From NCBI GenBank assembly GCA_963383645.1, contig OY726557.1, positions 155,249,201 through 155,313,200 on the forward strand: a stretch of DNA of 64,000 nucleotides, written 5' to 3'. Made by a program: the position numbers and the translations under genes. Shown here piece by piece: positions 20,437 through 32,056 of this stretch (its first letter is position 1; each line of letters opens with the position of its first letter). Source of the DNA: Muscardinus avellanarius. Its lineage: Eukaryota > Chordata > Mammalia > Rodentia > Gliridae. Under the pieces are notes generated by a model. It made no database searches. It saw only the letters and a program-made list of their open reading frames with translations, and was not told the DNA's origin.

Positions 20437-22335
20437 TTTTTAAACATTTTTATTGGTGCATTGTATTTATACATCATAATGGTGTAAAAAGACTTGTGTA
20501 GACTTAAATGGCCACATCACCCAGCTAGCCCCCACCCAATTCCCACCTCACTCCCTCCCCTTCCCTCCCACCCATTCTTGGTTTAGTGGTTGACTTTAAT
20601 ATGAATAAGTACATCATGCACTTTAAAGAGTTTCCTTCTCCCCCTATCCAATCCCTAAAGTTAGGTTGCCTTATTTGCTCCTCTATAGGGTCTTCTTTTT
20701 CACCTGGAGCTTCTCTTATGACCCCTTTTACCTTAGCTTTCACATATTCGGGAAAGCATCTGATTCCTTACTTTTTGCGATTGACTAATCTCGCTTAGCA
20801 TAATGTGCTCAAGATCCACCCATTTCCCTAAAAATACCGCAATTGTATTTTTTTTATGGCTGAGCAAAATTCCATTGTATATATATATTCCACAGTTTTG
20901 TAATTCATTCATCTGTTGATGGACATCTTGGCTGGTTCCATAGTTTGGCTATGGTGATTTGTACAGCTATGAACATAGATACACATGCATTAGTTCGGTA
21001 GTTTGGTTTACTTTCTTTTGGGTAGATACCCAGAAGTGGTATTGCTGGATTAAATGGTAAATTTGATCCCATTTTTCTGAGAATCCTCCATACTGTTTTC
21101 CAAAGTGGTTGCACTAATTTGCAATCCTACCAACAATGTTTTAGATTCCCCACTTCTCAACATTCTTGCCAGCATTTGGTGTTGTTTGTGTTTTGAATGA
21201 TTGCCCTTCTAGTGGGAGTTAGGTGAAATCTCAGGGTAGTTTTGATTTGCATCTCTCTGATTGCCAATGATGTTGAGCATTTTTTCATGCATTTATTGGC
21301 CATTTAAATTTCTTCTTTCATGAAGTGTCTATTTAGTTCGCTTGACCATTTTGTTATTGGATGTTTTCTTTTCTTAGTGTTGAGTTTCTTGAGTTCTCTG
21401 TATATTCTAGATATTAGTCCTCTATCGAAGGGGTAGATGGTAAAAATCTTTTCCCATTCTGTTGGCTCTCGATTGAGGTTCTTGACAGTTTCCTTTACTG
21501 AACAGAAGCTCTTCAGTTTCATGCAATCCCACATATTGATTCACCTTTTGGTTTGTTATGCCTTTGGGGTCTTGTTGAGAAAATTTTTAACTGTGTCTAT
21601 GTGTTGCAGTGTTGGACCTATGCCCTCTTCAAGGAGCTTCAAGTTCTCTGGTCTAATTTCCAAGTCTTTGATCCATCTTGAATTGACTCTTGTGCAGGGT
21701 GAGAAAGTGTGATTAATTTCCAATTTTCTGCATATGGTTAACCAGTTTTCCCAACACCATTTGTTGAACAGGCTATCTTTTCTCCAGTGTATGTTTTTGG
21801 CCCCTTTGTCAAAAATCAATTGGCTGAAAGTGTGTGGACTTGTTTCTGTGTCTTCTATTGTGCTCCATTGGTCTATGTATCTGTTTTTTTGCCAGTATCA
21901 TGCTGTTTTTATTGCAATGGCTTTGTAGTATAGTTTAGAGTCAGGTATTGTGATTCCTCCTGCATGGTTTTTGTTGCTGAGAACTACCTTGGCTATTCTG
22001 GGCATTTTGTTATTCCAGATAAATTTAAGGACTGATTTTTCTATGTCTGTGAGGAATGATCTTGGTAGTTTAATGGGCATTGTGTTAAATCTATAGATCA
22101 CTTTTGGAAGGATGGCCATTTTAATGATATTTATTCTGCCAATCCATGAACATGGAAGATCTTTCCATCTCCTAAGATCTTCTTCAATTTCTTTTTTCAG
22201 AGTTTTTAAATTTTCTTTGTAGAGATATTTTACCTCCTTGGTTAATTTTATTACCAAGTATTTTATTTTTTTATGGGAGATCCTGAGTGGAAGTGTTTTC
22301 TGAATTTTTCAGTGGATTTAAGGTTTTGATTTGTA
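20437..22335 (-). mobile_element. L1, minus strand, 5'-truncated, about 1.9 kb
   Basis: Starts with the 3' end landmark AACATTTTTATTGGTGCATT, followed by the polypyrimidine 3'UTR (CTCCCTCCCCTTCCCTCCC) and ORF2 read from the C-terminus backwards. Degraded ORF2 frames on the minus strand at 20905-21114 ([14 protein letters not shown] type motif), 21304-21534 ([10 protein letters not shown]), 21556-21819 (IGPTLQHIDT) and 21898-22257 ([15 protein letters not shown]) follow in the correct order, separated by stops and frameshifts. It is a dead copy of the same family as 7797-9325. Confidence 0.93.
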
Positions 22336-22504
22336 TTAGCAATTTACAAGTTAAGAATTTAATTTTTGCTATATTAATAAATGTATTGTAAGTATCTCTT
22401 TTTTGTGTTGACTTTTATTTCTTATGATTGTGTCCTTTGATGAATAGAGATTGGGTTTTGAATATATATTCATATATAGTTATATAAATATAGTTGAAGT
22501 ATAT

Positions 22505-22663
22505 ATATACTTCTGAGCTATACTCCCATCTCAATTTTATTTTTTATATTGAAACAGGGTTTCACTGAGTAGTGAAGGGCCTCACTACCATGTTCAGGCT
22601 GGCTGGAGAACCTGTAATTCTTCTGTCAAAGCCTCTCACAGAAGTACACCATAATATCCAGTT
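22505..22663 (-). mobile_element. Diverged, 3'-truncated B1-dID SINE
   Basis: CTTCTGAGCTATACTCCCAT, TTGAAACAGGGTTTCACTG, GGGCCTCACTACCATG and CACCATAATATCCAG follow in the SINE order. The start of the ID half is lost in a short TATA-rich region. Confidence 0.72.
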
Positions 22664-22669
22664 TAAATG

Positions 22670-23608
22670 TATTTTTTTTTAGGTTTCTTGTTTCTTGTGT
22701 CCACTACTACCAAATACTAGTGTGCTACAAATTAATGTATTTAACTGTATTTTTTTAGAAGTGGAAGTATTTTAATTTTTTTAATTCTATATTCTGGATC
22801 TAGTATAAAAATTAAATAAAATGTACCCTTTTGTTTACCTATGTGGATATTCAATTAATATGGCATAATTGTTTGTAAAGGTCATTTTATTCCTAATACA
22901 TTGAGCTGTAACATATTTTATCTATTAGATGGTAATGTTAATGTGTTTGTTTCTTGATCATGTATTCTATTCTGTTCAACTATTTGTCCAACTTTACACC
23001 AAAAGAAATCTAGAATTTTCTGTTTAAATAAAGCATATATTATACTGGATGATAAAATAATAAAAATAAACTGAATGATTTAAGGGAATAGTAAGTTCTG
23101 TAATGAAAATAATGCAGGTCAACTGATAAAGTAATCAAGACTGGGTATTCAGAAAAGGTTTTTCTTGGGAAGCACACATGTAAATTTGAAAACAATACAG
23201 TTGATGCTCTGCTTTCTTTCAGAATAGTTTGTATTTTGTAAAGACTTAGATAAACAGAATCATACAATATTTTTTTTCTTATTGAGTAAATTCTCAGCAA
23301 AATTATTTTGATATCCATAAATGTTGTGTAAAGTCAATGAAAACAAATGATACATTAGTTCTTTCAGTAGTCACGAATATGTGAACCACAGTTTGTTTAT
23401 TCATTCACTTTTCGTTTGGTGTTTGAGATTGTATCCAACAAAGAAGTTTGCTATGAACATTATGTTAAAGCTTATTTTCAATGTCTTATCCATGGGTAGA
23501 TATGTAGGAGGATAAAACATATGAGAAATGTATTTAATTTTTTAAATAAATTTCCAAAATATTTTAAAGTAAATTTTTATTTCATCAGTAATATTTAAGT
23601 TATTGATT
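22670..23608. other. AT-rich DNA, possibly with ancient L1 traces
   Basis: No gene recognised. Phrases such as AGACTTAGATAAACAGAATCATACAATATTT and CATTCACTTTTCGTTTGG are reminiscent of very old L1 3' sequence, but I cannot support boundaries. Confidence 0.4.
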
Positions 23609-23621
23609 TAAAATAAGTCTT

Positions 23622-23839
23622 AGGCTGGGCGTGGAGATGCACGCTTGTAAGCCTGCGCTTGAGAAATGGAGACAGGAGAATCCTGCAGGTTCAAAGCCAG
23701 CTGCGCTGGCTTAAGAGACCCTGTTTCCAAACAAAAATATAAAAAATAGTTCTGGGAATGTAGCCCGGAGGTAAAAGGGCTTCCAGGAACCTCAGTACCA
23801 CCAAAAAAAAAAAAATAATAATAATAATAACAAATAAAT
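23622..23839 (+). mobile_element. B1-dID SINE, plus strand, with target duplication
   Basis: GGCTGGGCGTGGAGATGCAC start, CTGCGCTGGCTTAAGAGACC junction, ID half GGGAATGTAGCCCGGAGG, and a tail of A's and AAT units. The direct repeat AAATAAGTCTT lies at about 23611-23621 and 23841-23851. Confidence 0.92.
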
Positions 23840-23944
23840 AAAATAAGTCTTTATCTAAACTTTATCTATTTATGTGATTCTTAATGATATTTTAGTATGA
23901 ATTTTTCCCATATTACTAAAGTTTTTTAAAATATTTTCATCTAT

Positions 23945-24182
23945 TCTTGGTGATGCGAGCCTGTTGCTTCAGTACTTAGGAAGCTGAATCTGAATAATTA
24001 TAGGTTCAAGATCAGCCTTAGCAATTTAGGTCAGTCTTAAATCAGGTCTTAGCAAGACCTTCAACAACTTAATGGAACTCTTTTTCAAAATAAAAATAAA
24101 ACAAGTATCTGAAACTATAGCTTAGAGGTAGAATGTTCCTGGGTTTAATCTGTAGTACCATACATAAATATATAAATAAATA
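23945..24182 (+). mobile_element. Diverged B1-dID SINE, plus strand
   Basis: A degraded B1 half (CAGTACTTAGGAAGCTGAAT), then AACTTAATGGAACTC, and an ID half with TAGCTTAGAGGTAGAATGTT and CCTGGGTTTAATCTGTAGTA, ending in an AAAT-rich tail. Contains an internal partial duplication (GTCTTAAATCAGGTCTTAGC). Confidence 0.75.
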
Positions 24183-24234
24183 GGTGTATAATAAATATGT
24201 TGCATAAATTTTATGTTCTTGCCATTTTATCTTT

Positions 24235-24925
24235 GTCAGCTTTAATAAGATGTAATTGACAAATAAAAAGTATATAAATTGTGTATATTGTAAAATAATA
24301 ATAGCCATAGTGAGATGAAATTCATCTCTCACATAACATAGAATTCCTTTTTGGTGTATGTTAAGAACACGGTATCAGCTGGGCGTGGTGGCGCACACTT
24401 TTAATCCCAGCATTCAGGAGGCTGACACAGGAGGATCTCAGTTCATGGACAACCTCTGCTACTTAGTGAGGCCCTTTGCCACTTAGTGAGACCCTATTCC
24501 AAAATAAAGAATAAAAAATAGGGCTGGGGGTGTAATTTGGATGTAGAATGCCCCTGGGTTCCATCCCCAATACCACAAAAAAGAATACAATATCAACTTT
24601 ATTAGTAAATCTTAAATGTGTAATACAATCTCATTAATTATATTTGTTGTGCATAGGCTCTTCCAAACGTTAATTTTGTAAAACTGAAACTTTATACCCT
24701 TTGACCAGAATCTACCCAGTCCCTGAAACACACCAGTCTACTTTGCTTTCATCAGTTCAATGTTTTAAAATACACATATCAGTGAAATTGTGTTTATCAC
24801 TTACTTTATCTTTGTGTTCTACTTTTCTCTACTAGTGTAATTACTTCTAGGTTCATCCAAATATAGTGTTGTAAATGATGAGATTTCCTTTTTTATTGAG
24901 ATGGAATACTATTCCACTGTGTGTA
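24235..24925 (-). mobile_element. Ancient L1 remnant split by a SINE
   Basis: Two pieces of antisense old L1 3' sequence, 24235-24365 (TTAATAAGATGTAATTGACA, a classic L1M 3'UTR phrase) and 24600-24925 (GACCAGAATCTACCCAGTCCC to TTATTGAGATGGAATACTATT). They flank a B1-dID copy. Strongly diverged. Confidence 0.65.
24378..24588 (+). mobile_element. B1-dID SINE inserted in an old L1
   Basis: AGCTGGGCGTGGTGGCGCAC start, CTACTTAGTGAGGCCC and CACTTAGTGAGACCC, ID half GGGCTGGGGGTGTAATTTGG, CCATCCCCAATACCAC and a short A tail. An imperfect flanking repeat (GAACACGGTATCA and GAATACAATATCA) may be the target duplication. Confidence 0.9.
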
Positions 24926-25127
24926 AAAAAAGAGAACTTATATAAATTGAGGAAACATTACACTAGATTCCTCAGATAAAGGATCAAGATGGACTATTAT
25001 GAATAACTATAACCAACAAATTTGATAACCTATAAAAAGTATAAATCTAAGTTATCAAATTTGTTGGCATGTAATTGTTCATAATATTCTCTTATGATCC
25101 TTTTTATTATCCTGGCTCAGACATTCC

Positions 25128-25270
25128 CTCTCTGTTCTCTCTCCTCTCCTCTCCTCTCCTCTCCTCTCCTCTCCTCTCCTCTCCTCTCCTCTCCTCTCCT
25201 CTCCTCTCCTCTCCCCTCCCCTCCCCTCCCCTCCCCTCCCCTCCCCTCCCCTCCCCTCCCCTCCCCTCCC

Positions 25271-25324
<54 letters not shown>
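25128..25324. repeat. Compound polypyrimidine microsatellite
   Basis: (CTCCT)n about 25141-25211, then (CCCCT)n about 25212-25273, then (TC)n about 25274-25324: nearly 200 bases with all purines on one strand. The frames on both strands here are translations of the repeat, not genes. Confidence 0.97.
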
Positions 25325-25327
<3 letters not shown>

Positions 25328-25690
25328 TCAGTTTTGCTTCAGAGAGAAATGGATAAATTTCTAGGAGCCTGCAGCCTACCAAAACTGAATAAAGAAGACA
25401 AAGCCTGAATAAATCAATAATGAATAAGAAGATTGAATTAGTCATCAAAAACTTCCCCCAAAAGAAAACCCCATGACCAAATGGTTTCAGGAATGACTTC
25501 TACCAAACTTTCCAAGAAGAATTAATATCTATCCTTCTTAAACTCTTTCAAAAAATAGAGAAGAGTCCACTTTCAAACTCATCTTATGAAGTTAGCATAC
25601 CCGTGATAGTAAAGCAAGGGAGGTACCACAAGAAAATAAAACTGTAGGTCAATATTTCTGATAAACACATACTTACATATTCTTTATACT
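25325..25690 (+). mobile_element. Old L1 ORF2 fragment, plus strand
   Basis: Sense L1 ORF2 sequence upstream of the reverse transcriptase: AGAGAAATGGATAAATTTCT, GAATAAAGAAGACAAAGCC, ATGACCAAATGGTTTCAGG, TACCAAACTTTCCAAGAAGA, CAATATTTCTGATAAACAC. Frameshifts and deletions are present, and a shift is visible where the expected AGATCCAG context is missing. It is older than the squirrel-type L1s nearby and has a microsatellite at its 5' edge. Confidence 0.8.
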
Positions 25691-25737
25691 CTATCTGTTT
25701 AAATAGTTTTTATTCATTCATTTTTTGAATTTCTTTT

Positions 25738-26082
25738 TTTGAAATTTTTATTCGTGCATTTTAGTCATACATCTTAATGGGATAAAAGACTTATGTAGAC
25801 ATACATGCACAGATCACACAATTAGCCCTTACCCAAGGCCCACCCCAATCCCTCCCCATCTCTCCTTCCCATGCTTGTCTTAGTGATTGACTTTGATATG
25901 TTTGTTTAAGTACATCATGTGCTTTAGAGAGTTTCCATCTTCCCCCCTCCCATCCCCTCATACAGGTCACTTTATTTCCTCCTCTATAGGATCTCCTTCT
26001 TCATCTAGAGTTCCTCCTGTTACCTATTTCTCCCTATCTTTCACATATTAGGGAAAGCATCCTATTTCTTCTTTTTTGTGAC
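25738..26082 (-). mobile_element. L1 3'UTR fragment, minus strand
   Basis: GAAATTTTTATTCGTGCATT, GTCATACATCTTAATGGGAT, polypyrimidine (CCAATCCCTCCCCATCTCTC), TTAGTGATTGACTTTGATAT and GGGAAAGCATCC follow in the standard 3'UTR order. It stops at the SINE insertion at 26091. Confidence 0.88.
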
Positions 26083-26090
26083 TTCTTTTT

Positions 26091-26290
26091 TCAGATCTAG
26101 GGATGGAAACCAGGGGAATTCTACCTCCAAGCTACAGCCCCTGCCCAATTTTTTATTCTTTATTTTGAAACAGGGTCTTCTTAAGTTGTGGAGGGCCTCA
26201 CTAAGTAGCTGAGGCTGTCCTTGAATCACGATCTTCTGGTCTCAGCCTCCTGAATACTGGGATTACAAACATGTGTCACCACGCCCGGCC
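26091..26290 (-). mobile_element. B1-dID SINE at the end of an L1 fragment
   Basis: ATCTAGGGATGGAAACCAGG, CTCCAAGCTACAGCCCCTGC, AAGTTGTGGAGGGCCTC, and a B1 end GTCACCACGCCCGGCC. A short flanking repeat TTCTTTTT at 26083-26090 and 26293-26300 is compatible with a target duplication. Confidence 0.85.
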
Positions 26291-26300
26291 AATTCTTTTT

Positions 26301-26745
26301 GCTATTGTTGTCACATATTATATTTTCACAAATGTTAAAATATGTTTATATGTTTATCATTTCTCATAAATCGCCTTTAATTTTTTATAGGGAGAATTAA
26401 AACACAAAGTATTTTTTTATCCACATGTTTATTTAAATGAATATGTTACCACATATTTGATTATTTTTAAAGTTGATAGCAAGCAGGTTTATCTTTTAAT
26501 TTATTTTCTGCCCTGTTTAACTGAAATTTTTATTTGTTTGGCTATGAATAATTAATTATATTACCAAGATATCAGGATTGTGGGCCTGTACTACACTTAT
26601 AATAAACACACCTAACTTCATTTTCTTTACCTGTATAATGAGAGATATTGAAGATACTAGTAATGGGCATCTTTTACACACACACAAACATAAATATACA
26701 TAGAAGCACACATACAAATTATTAAGTGTGATTTAAGAAAAAAAA
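26301..26745. other. Unique AT-rich intergenic DNA
   Basis: No gene or repeat family recognised. A short (CA)n-like patch occurs near 26678-26690. Confidence 0.5.
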
Positions 26746-26749
26746 GTGT

Positions 26750-26948
26750 TTGTTTTGGTGGTACCGGGGGTGGAGCTCTACCTCTGGGCTACACTCCCAG
26801 ACCTATTTTATACTTTATTTGGAAACAGGGTCTCACTAAGTTGCCCAGAGCCTCACTAAGTAGCTGAGGCTGGCTTCAAACCTGCGCAGCCCTCCTGTCT
26901 CAGCCTCCCAAGCACGGGGATTACAAGTGTGAGCCACCACGCCCAGCT
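26750..26948 (-). mobile_element. B1-dID SINE, minus strand
   Basis: TTTTGGTGGTACCGGGGGTG, a small deletion in the ID half (the GGAACCCAGGGGC block is shortened), GGGCTACACTCCCAGACC, and a B1 half ending GCCACCACGCCCAGCT. Confidence 0.88.
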
Positions 26949-27104
26949 AAAAACAAAGTTTAAAATAATCACCATTTATGCATTCATCACTTTTGGAAAG
27001 TAAAGAAATTATTATTTAAATATATTGTTTATAATATTAGAACGTTTATGCAAATCCTAAAGCAAAAATAAAATAATGGCCTAAAATATACATAATAGCA
27101 TTTA

Positions 27105-27968
27105 CTTATTTTTTAATTTTGTATTGGTGCATTGTAGTCATACATCTTTTTTTTTTTTCTTTTCTTTTTAGTGGTACTGGGGTTCCAGGAAGCCCTTCTA
27201 CCTCCGGGCTACACTCCTAGACCTATTTTTACATTTTTTTAAAATTTGGAAACAGGGTCTCCTAAGCCAGCGCGCGGGGTTAGAACCTGCACGATCCTCC
27301 TGTCTCAGCCTCCCAAGCTCAGGGATTACAAGTGTGCGCCACCACGCCCAGCGTAGTCATACCTCTTAACAGGGTTTTTAAAAATGGTGGAAACATATAT
27401 GCACATATCACCTAATTATCCTCTACACAATTCCTACCCCATTCCATCCTCTCCCTCCGTCCAGTGCTAGGCTTAGTGATTGACTTCGATATGTCTAAGT
27501 ACATCATGTGCTTTGGAACGTTTCCCTCTTTCCCCTCCCATTCCCTCAGTTAGCTCGCCTTATTTTCTCATCTATAGACTCTCCTTCTCCATCTAGAGTT
27601 CCTCCTGTTACCCGTTTCTCCCTAGCTTTCCCATATTAGGGAAAGCATCCGATTTCTTGTTTTTTGTGACTAATCTCATTTAGCGTAATGTCCTCTAGTT
27701 CCATCCATTTCCCTGTAAGTGAGGTAATTGTGTTTTTCTTTATGGCTGAGTAAAATTCCATTGTGTACATATCCCACAGTTTGTAATCCATTCATCTGTT
27801 GATGAACATCTTGGCTGGTTCCATACTTTGGCAAATTGAGCAGCTATGAACATGGATAAACATGAATTAGCTTGGTAGTTTGGTTTCCTTTCTTTTGGGT
27901 AGATACCCAGAAATGGTATAGCTGGATCATAGGGTAAGTTCGTTCCCATTCTTCTGAGTATCCTCCAT
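27105..27968 (-). mobile_element. L1, minus strand, 3'UTR plus end of ORF2, split by a SINE
   Basis: The 3' end (GTATTGGTGCATTGTAGTCA) is interrupted at 27149-27352 by a SINE, then resumes with polypyrimidine 3'UTR and ORF2 C-terminus read backwards (minus-strand frame 27740-27994 contains the DPAIPFLGIYPKE-type motif). It stops abruptly at CCTCCATAC (about 27969). Confidence 0.92.
27149..27352 (-). mobile_element. B1-dID SINE inserted in an L1 3'UTR
   Basis: T-rich tail, GTGGTACTGGGGTTCCAGG, GGGCTACACTCCTAGACC, CAGCGCGCGGGGTTAGAACC, and an end at CGCCACCACGCCCAGC. The target duplication is GTAGTCATACATCTT (27134-27148) versus GTAGTCATACCTCTT (27353-27367). It is cut at the same L1 position as the insertions at 12757 and 33796. 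Confidence 0.95.
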
Positions 27969-28240
27969 ACAATAAAGCCTCTTAAATTTAGCAATATAAA
28001 TTCAATATATGAAAATTATTGATTAAATGGTCATATAGAAAATAGTACTATAAATAATTTAACCTGGGGAAAATCAAATATAATATTGGGAAATGTTCTG
28101 AAATTAAGCTTTTTATAATGAGCAATCCAGAATCAAGTTCAATTTAATGATCTGGTCAGAGTCATTGTACCTTTTTTTATTTAGGCTGAAGAACAGCAAA
28201 AAAAAATTATTTTGTACATAAAATTCCACATAATAATCAT

Positions 28241-28800
28241 TCTGATTTTTTACTTTTTGTGACTGACTAATCTCACTTAGCATAATGTTCTCCAGTTCCA
28301 TCCATTTCCCTCTAAATGATGTGATTTTGTTCTTCTTTATGGCTGAGTGAAATTCAATTGTGTACATATCCCATAATTTGATAATCTATTAATCCGTTAA
28401 TGGACATCTTGTCTGATTTCATAGTTTGGCAATTGTGAATTGTGTTGCTGTGAACATAGGTACACACACATTAGTTTGATAGTTTGGTTTTTGTATAGAT
28501 ACCCAGAAGTGATATTGCTGGATCATATGGTAAGTTCATTTCCATTCTTCTGGGGATCCTCTGTACTGTTTTCCAAAGTGGTTGCACTAATTTGCAATCC
28601 CACAAACAAAGTATTAGAGTTCCCACTTCTCCACATCCTCACCAATCATTCCAAGTCAATCAGTAGCCAAACAGGAGATGAAGGAAGGGGTAAGAAAATA
28701 GGATAAAAATTAGGGAAGAGCTAACTAAGTGATGTGTGCATGTATTCCTCTACCATCTTGTAACCTAAGATGTATGACTACAATGAGCCAATAAAGAGTA
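28241..28800 (+). mobile_element. L1 with 5' inversion, plus-strand 3' end
   Basis: The left part (28241-28645) is antisense ORF2 C-terminus (GACTAATCTCACTTAGCATA to CCACTTCTCCACATCCTC). The right part (about 28651-28800) is sense 3'UTR (CCAAGTCAATCAGTAGCC, TGCATGTATTCCTCTACCAT, terminal GAGCCAATAAAG). The ORF2 5' side touches the 3'UTR piece, as expected from twin priming with loss of the intervening L1. Confidence 0.85.
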
Positions 28801-28804
28801 TGAC

Positions 28805-29490
28805 TTAGCAAAATTTCTCTAAATAATAACTTTTTATACTGGAAATTATAATTATATATACATTTTAAGAATAAAATTGAGACATTTGGAGAGGTTTCAT
28901 TGAAAACGGGAAAACAGTATGATAACTGTATTCATAGTAAGTAATGCTAAGTACAAGAAAATAAGATTATTGTATAAAGAATAGCATCTTTTAATTTTTA
29001 CTCGATATGTCCTCCCTTTAACTATGAGGCCTGACCTAAGAGTGAGTAAGTATGGATAGAGGAAAAGTTGTATGATCTTTATAGCTGTTACACTGTGAAA
29101 GGTGAGAAGAGATAGATTGTCGATGACACACAAATCAGACAATAATAATTCATGGAAAACATTGCAAGCCAATGTCACTCAGAAATATCTATCTATATTT
29201 ATTTATTTATGTATTTATAGATATAATATGTAAGCAATAGAAATTCAGTTGTGTCTTCAATAATAATAATAGTATACCATGACCATGTGGTGCCATTTCA
29301 AAATAGTACTTGCTGAATAGTAGATTAAAAATAAAGTCTACAATATCCTAATACTAACAGAAAAATTATTCAAAATATTCAATGATGATTATGTTAAAAT
29401 TTTAACAAATAGGCATGCAAAGGTATTTTTTAACTTGATAAAAGCTATAAATCAAAATTTTTATACAGTAAACTTTAGAAATAAAAATTA
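28805..29490. other. Unique AT-rich intergenic DNA
   Basis: No gene or named repeat recognised. The 93-codon antisense frame at 28897-29178 has no recognisable domain. Confidence 0.5.
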
Positions 29491-29496
29491 ACAGTG

Positions 29497-29499
<3 letters not shown>

Positions 29500-29544
<45 letters not shown>

Positions 29545-29736
29545 GTGGTACTGGGGTTCCTCGAAGCCCTTCTACCTCCAGGCTACACTCCCAGACCTAT
29601 TTTTACATTTTTTTTTTTTTTTTTTTGGAAACAGGGTCTCCTAAACCAGCGCGCGGGGCTGTCTTCGAACCTGCGCTATCCTCCTGTCTCTTCCTCCCAA
29701 GCGCGGGGATTACAAGCGTGCACCACCACGCCCGGC
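29500..29736 (-). mobile_element. Young-type B1-dID SINE with 40+ base T-run
   Basis: An uninterrupted T-run of about 43 bases (the A tail), TGGTGGTACTGGGGTTCCTC, a second T-run in the linker, CCAGCGCGCGGGGCTGTC, and an end CACCACCACGCCCGGC. The very long pure tail and low divergence suggest a recent insertion. An imperfect flank repeat (ACAGTGAATTT and ACAATGAAATTT) is visible. Confidence 0.92.
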
Positions 29737-29762
29737 ACAATGAAATTTAATTAATATTCTTT

Positions 29763-29943
29763 TTTTTTTTTTGGTGGTACTGGGGTTCCTGGAAGCCCTT
29801 CTTCCTCCGGGCTACACTCCCAGACCTATTTTATATTTTTGAAACAGGGTCTCTTACGCCAGCGCCGCTGGCTTCGAACCTGCGCGATCCTCCTGTCTCC
29901 GCCTCCCAAGCGCGGGGATTACAAGTGCGCCACCACGCCCGGC
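29763..29943 (-). mobile_element. Young-type B1-dID SINE with 14-bp target duplication
   Basis: T-run, GGTGGTACTGGGGTTCCTGG, CCAGCGCCGCTGGCTTCGAA, and an end GCCACCACGCCCGGC. The direct repeat AATTAATATTCTTT lies at 29749-29762 and 29944-29957. It sits in the same orientation only about 26 bases from the previous copy. Confidence 0.94.
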
Positions 29944-29957
29944 AATTAATATTCTTT

Positions 29958-30910
29958 AAAATTATAACTAAGTCATTTATATTATATCATCAGTTTTATT
30001 CAATATTTGATTGATATTTAGTCAATTCAGTGGATGTTTCTTAATGATTAGAAGAGATTATAGAGTTTAGGAAGAATGATGTCAAGTGCACCTTATATCA
30101 GGAGAGAAATACTAATACCATGATTCATTACTAGAGATTTTAATAGTAATCGTGGTTCAGGTGGTGTCTGCCAGGTTTCTGCAATGTAAAATTAATATTC
30201 CCTTTTTACATTATGTGTGTTAAAGGTGAGTCATTAAGTCAAGCTCACTTTGAAGGGAAAGAAAATTAAATTGTGTCTCCTGGAGTGAGAAATATAAAAG
30301 TATTTGTGAATAGGTTTAAATATCAATTATTCGTCAGTATTTGGGGAAAATATTTTGAGAATATAAAACTATAGTCTCAAAGTTTCGCACAGTAATTTTA
30401 GCACTCAAAACTAGGTCTTGCCTATGATTATTATAGCAGACTGATCATAATTTTCTATTCTGTATTTCTAAAGCTAATATTTAGAAATTATCTTTGAAAA
30501 AATGCATACTTTCTGCCCTCTTTTTTATTCAATATTTTATTTATAATTGTATGGGCTCAAGTATATGTGCATGTTAGAGAAAGATACAATATGTGTGTAT
30601 TTGTATTATAGATATATATTATTCTGTTATATTCTAACATTATGGTTATATATAATTCTATATTAGTTATTTATTTCATTTCTGAAGATTTTAGAAAACT
30701 ACTTTTGAGATTTATTATTAACATTGATTCAAAAGCTAATTTATTGTATACATGTGCAACTATGGGCAGATTGTATTTCATTTCAAGAATATATAGAGAG
30801 AGTAGTTATTCATTCATCTAATGAATGAAATCATTGAGAACAAGATCAACATTGGCCTCAAATGGAAGTGTTAAATTGTTGTGGGCAATCTCTGGTTTGT
30901 AGAATTACCA
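29958..30910. other. Unique AT-rich intergenic DNA
   Basis: No gene, SINE or L1 landmark recognised. Very AT-rich after about 30480. Confidence 0.5.
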
Positions 30911-30914
30911 ACTG

Positions 30915-31125
30915 ATAGCCAAGTGTGACACTTGTAATCCCAGTGTTTGAGAAACTGAGACAGGCGGATCCGGGTTCCTGGACACCCTCAGCTACTTAGT
31001 ACGGCTCTTTGCAACCCAGTGAGACCCTGTTTCAAAATAAAGAATAAAAAATAGCGCTGGGGGTGTAGCTCAGAAGTAGAATACCCCTGAGTTCATCCCC
31101 AGTACCACAAAAAAAAAAAAAAATA
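30915..31125 (+). mobile_element. B1-dID SINE, plus strand
   Basis: AGCCAAGTGTGACACTTGTA start, AGCTACTTAGTACGGCTC, CAACCCAGTGAGACCCTG, ID half GCGCTGGGGGTGTAGCTCAG, TCCCCAGTACCAC and a pure A tail of about 15. Confidence 0.9.
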
Positions 31126-32050
31126 CTGACACATGTTTTTCTTATGAGTAGTCTATTGTTTTTTTTACTTTTCTTGTGCTATAATCCTTGATGATCTTCT
31201 ACAAAATTCTTGAGTTTTGAGTATAGCTTTCTACCTACAAATGAGAAATGGATGAATTGTGTTAGCAATTAAAGTTATTTATTCTATGCCGCTGTTTCTA
31301 TAATTACCATCTTGCTAGAAACTATTTGTAGGCAAATTTTTTATCATACTACTTTATTTCCTATGTAGTACATATTGAAATCTTAAATTATCACATTCAT
31401 ATTATGTTTATTTTTTGTCTTGCTCTATTAGACTACATGTCCCTGAAGGGATAGAGATAAACTGTACAAAGAGCTGTAAAGCATAACCTTTTTCTTTTCA
31501 TTTATTTCTCTTTTTTCTTTTTTGTGAGGTTAGAAGAAAATGATAGATAAAAATGGCAGAAACAAAAAAAATGTCTAGTCTGGATTACAGACTACAATGC
31601 TTCAACTGGTTCAACATCCCTTTAACATAAACCCACAATCAGATATATAAGATAAACAAATACCATATACATATTCTATGGTAGTATTTCCATGTATGTC
31701 ATTGTCAACATGATTTACATTATGATGTGAAACTATGATGCTCCAATATAAGTATTAAAAAATAAAAAATTCTAAAGCTAAATTTTAACTCTATTCAGAA
31801 GAATTATTTTCGGAAAGCCCTTTCCAGGGACTTGATTTAAAAGTAATAAATAGTTGTATTTGTGTTCTTCGAAAGAAAGTACTGACAAAAAACAAAGACT
31901 CTTAAGTCATTTAAAATAAAAGAATTAGCAATCTGCCAGTGGTAATAAAAATATTTAAATTTTCTATTTGTATTTAAATTATTTAATAATTGGCTGTGTA
32001 TGTATATGTATATATTAAAATATTTTTATTATTTATAAAAAGTGGAATAT
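31126..32050. other. Unique AT-rich intergenic DNA
   Basis: No gene or repeat recognised. A short polypyrimidine/T-rich patch near 31490-31525 is unremarkable. Confidence 0.5.
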
Positions 32051-32056
32051 GAAATT

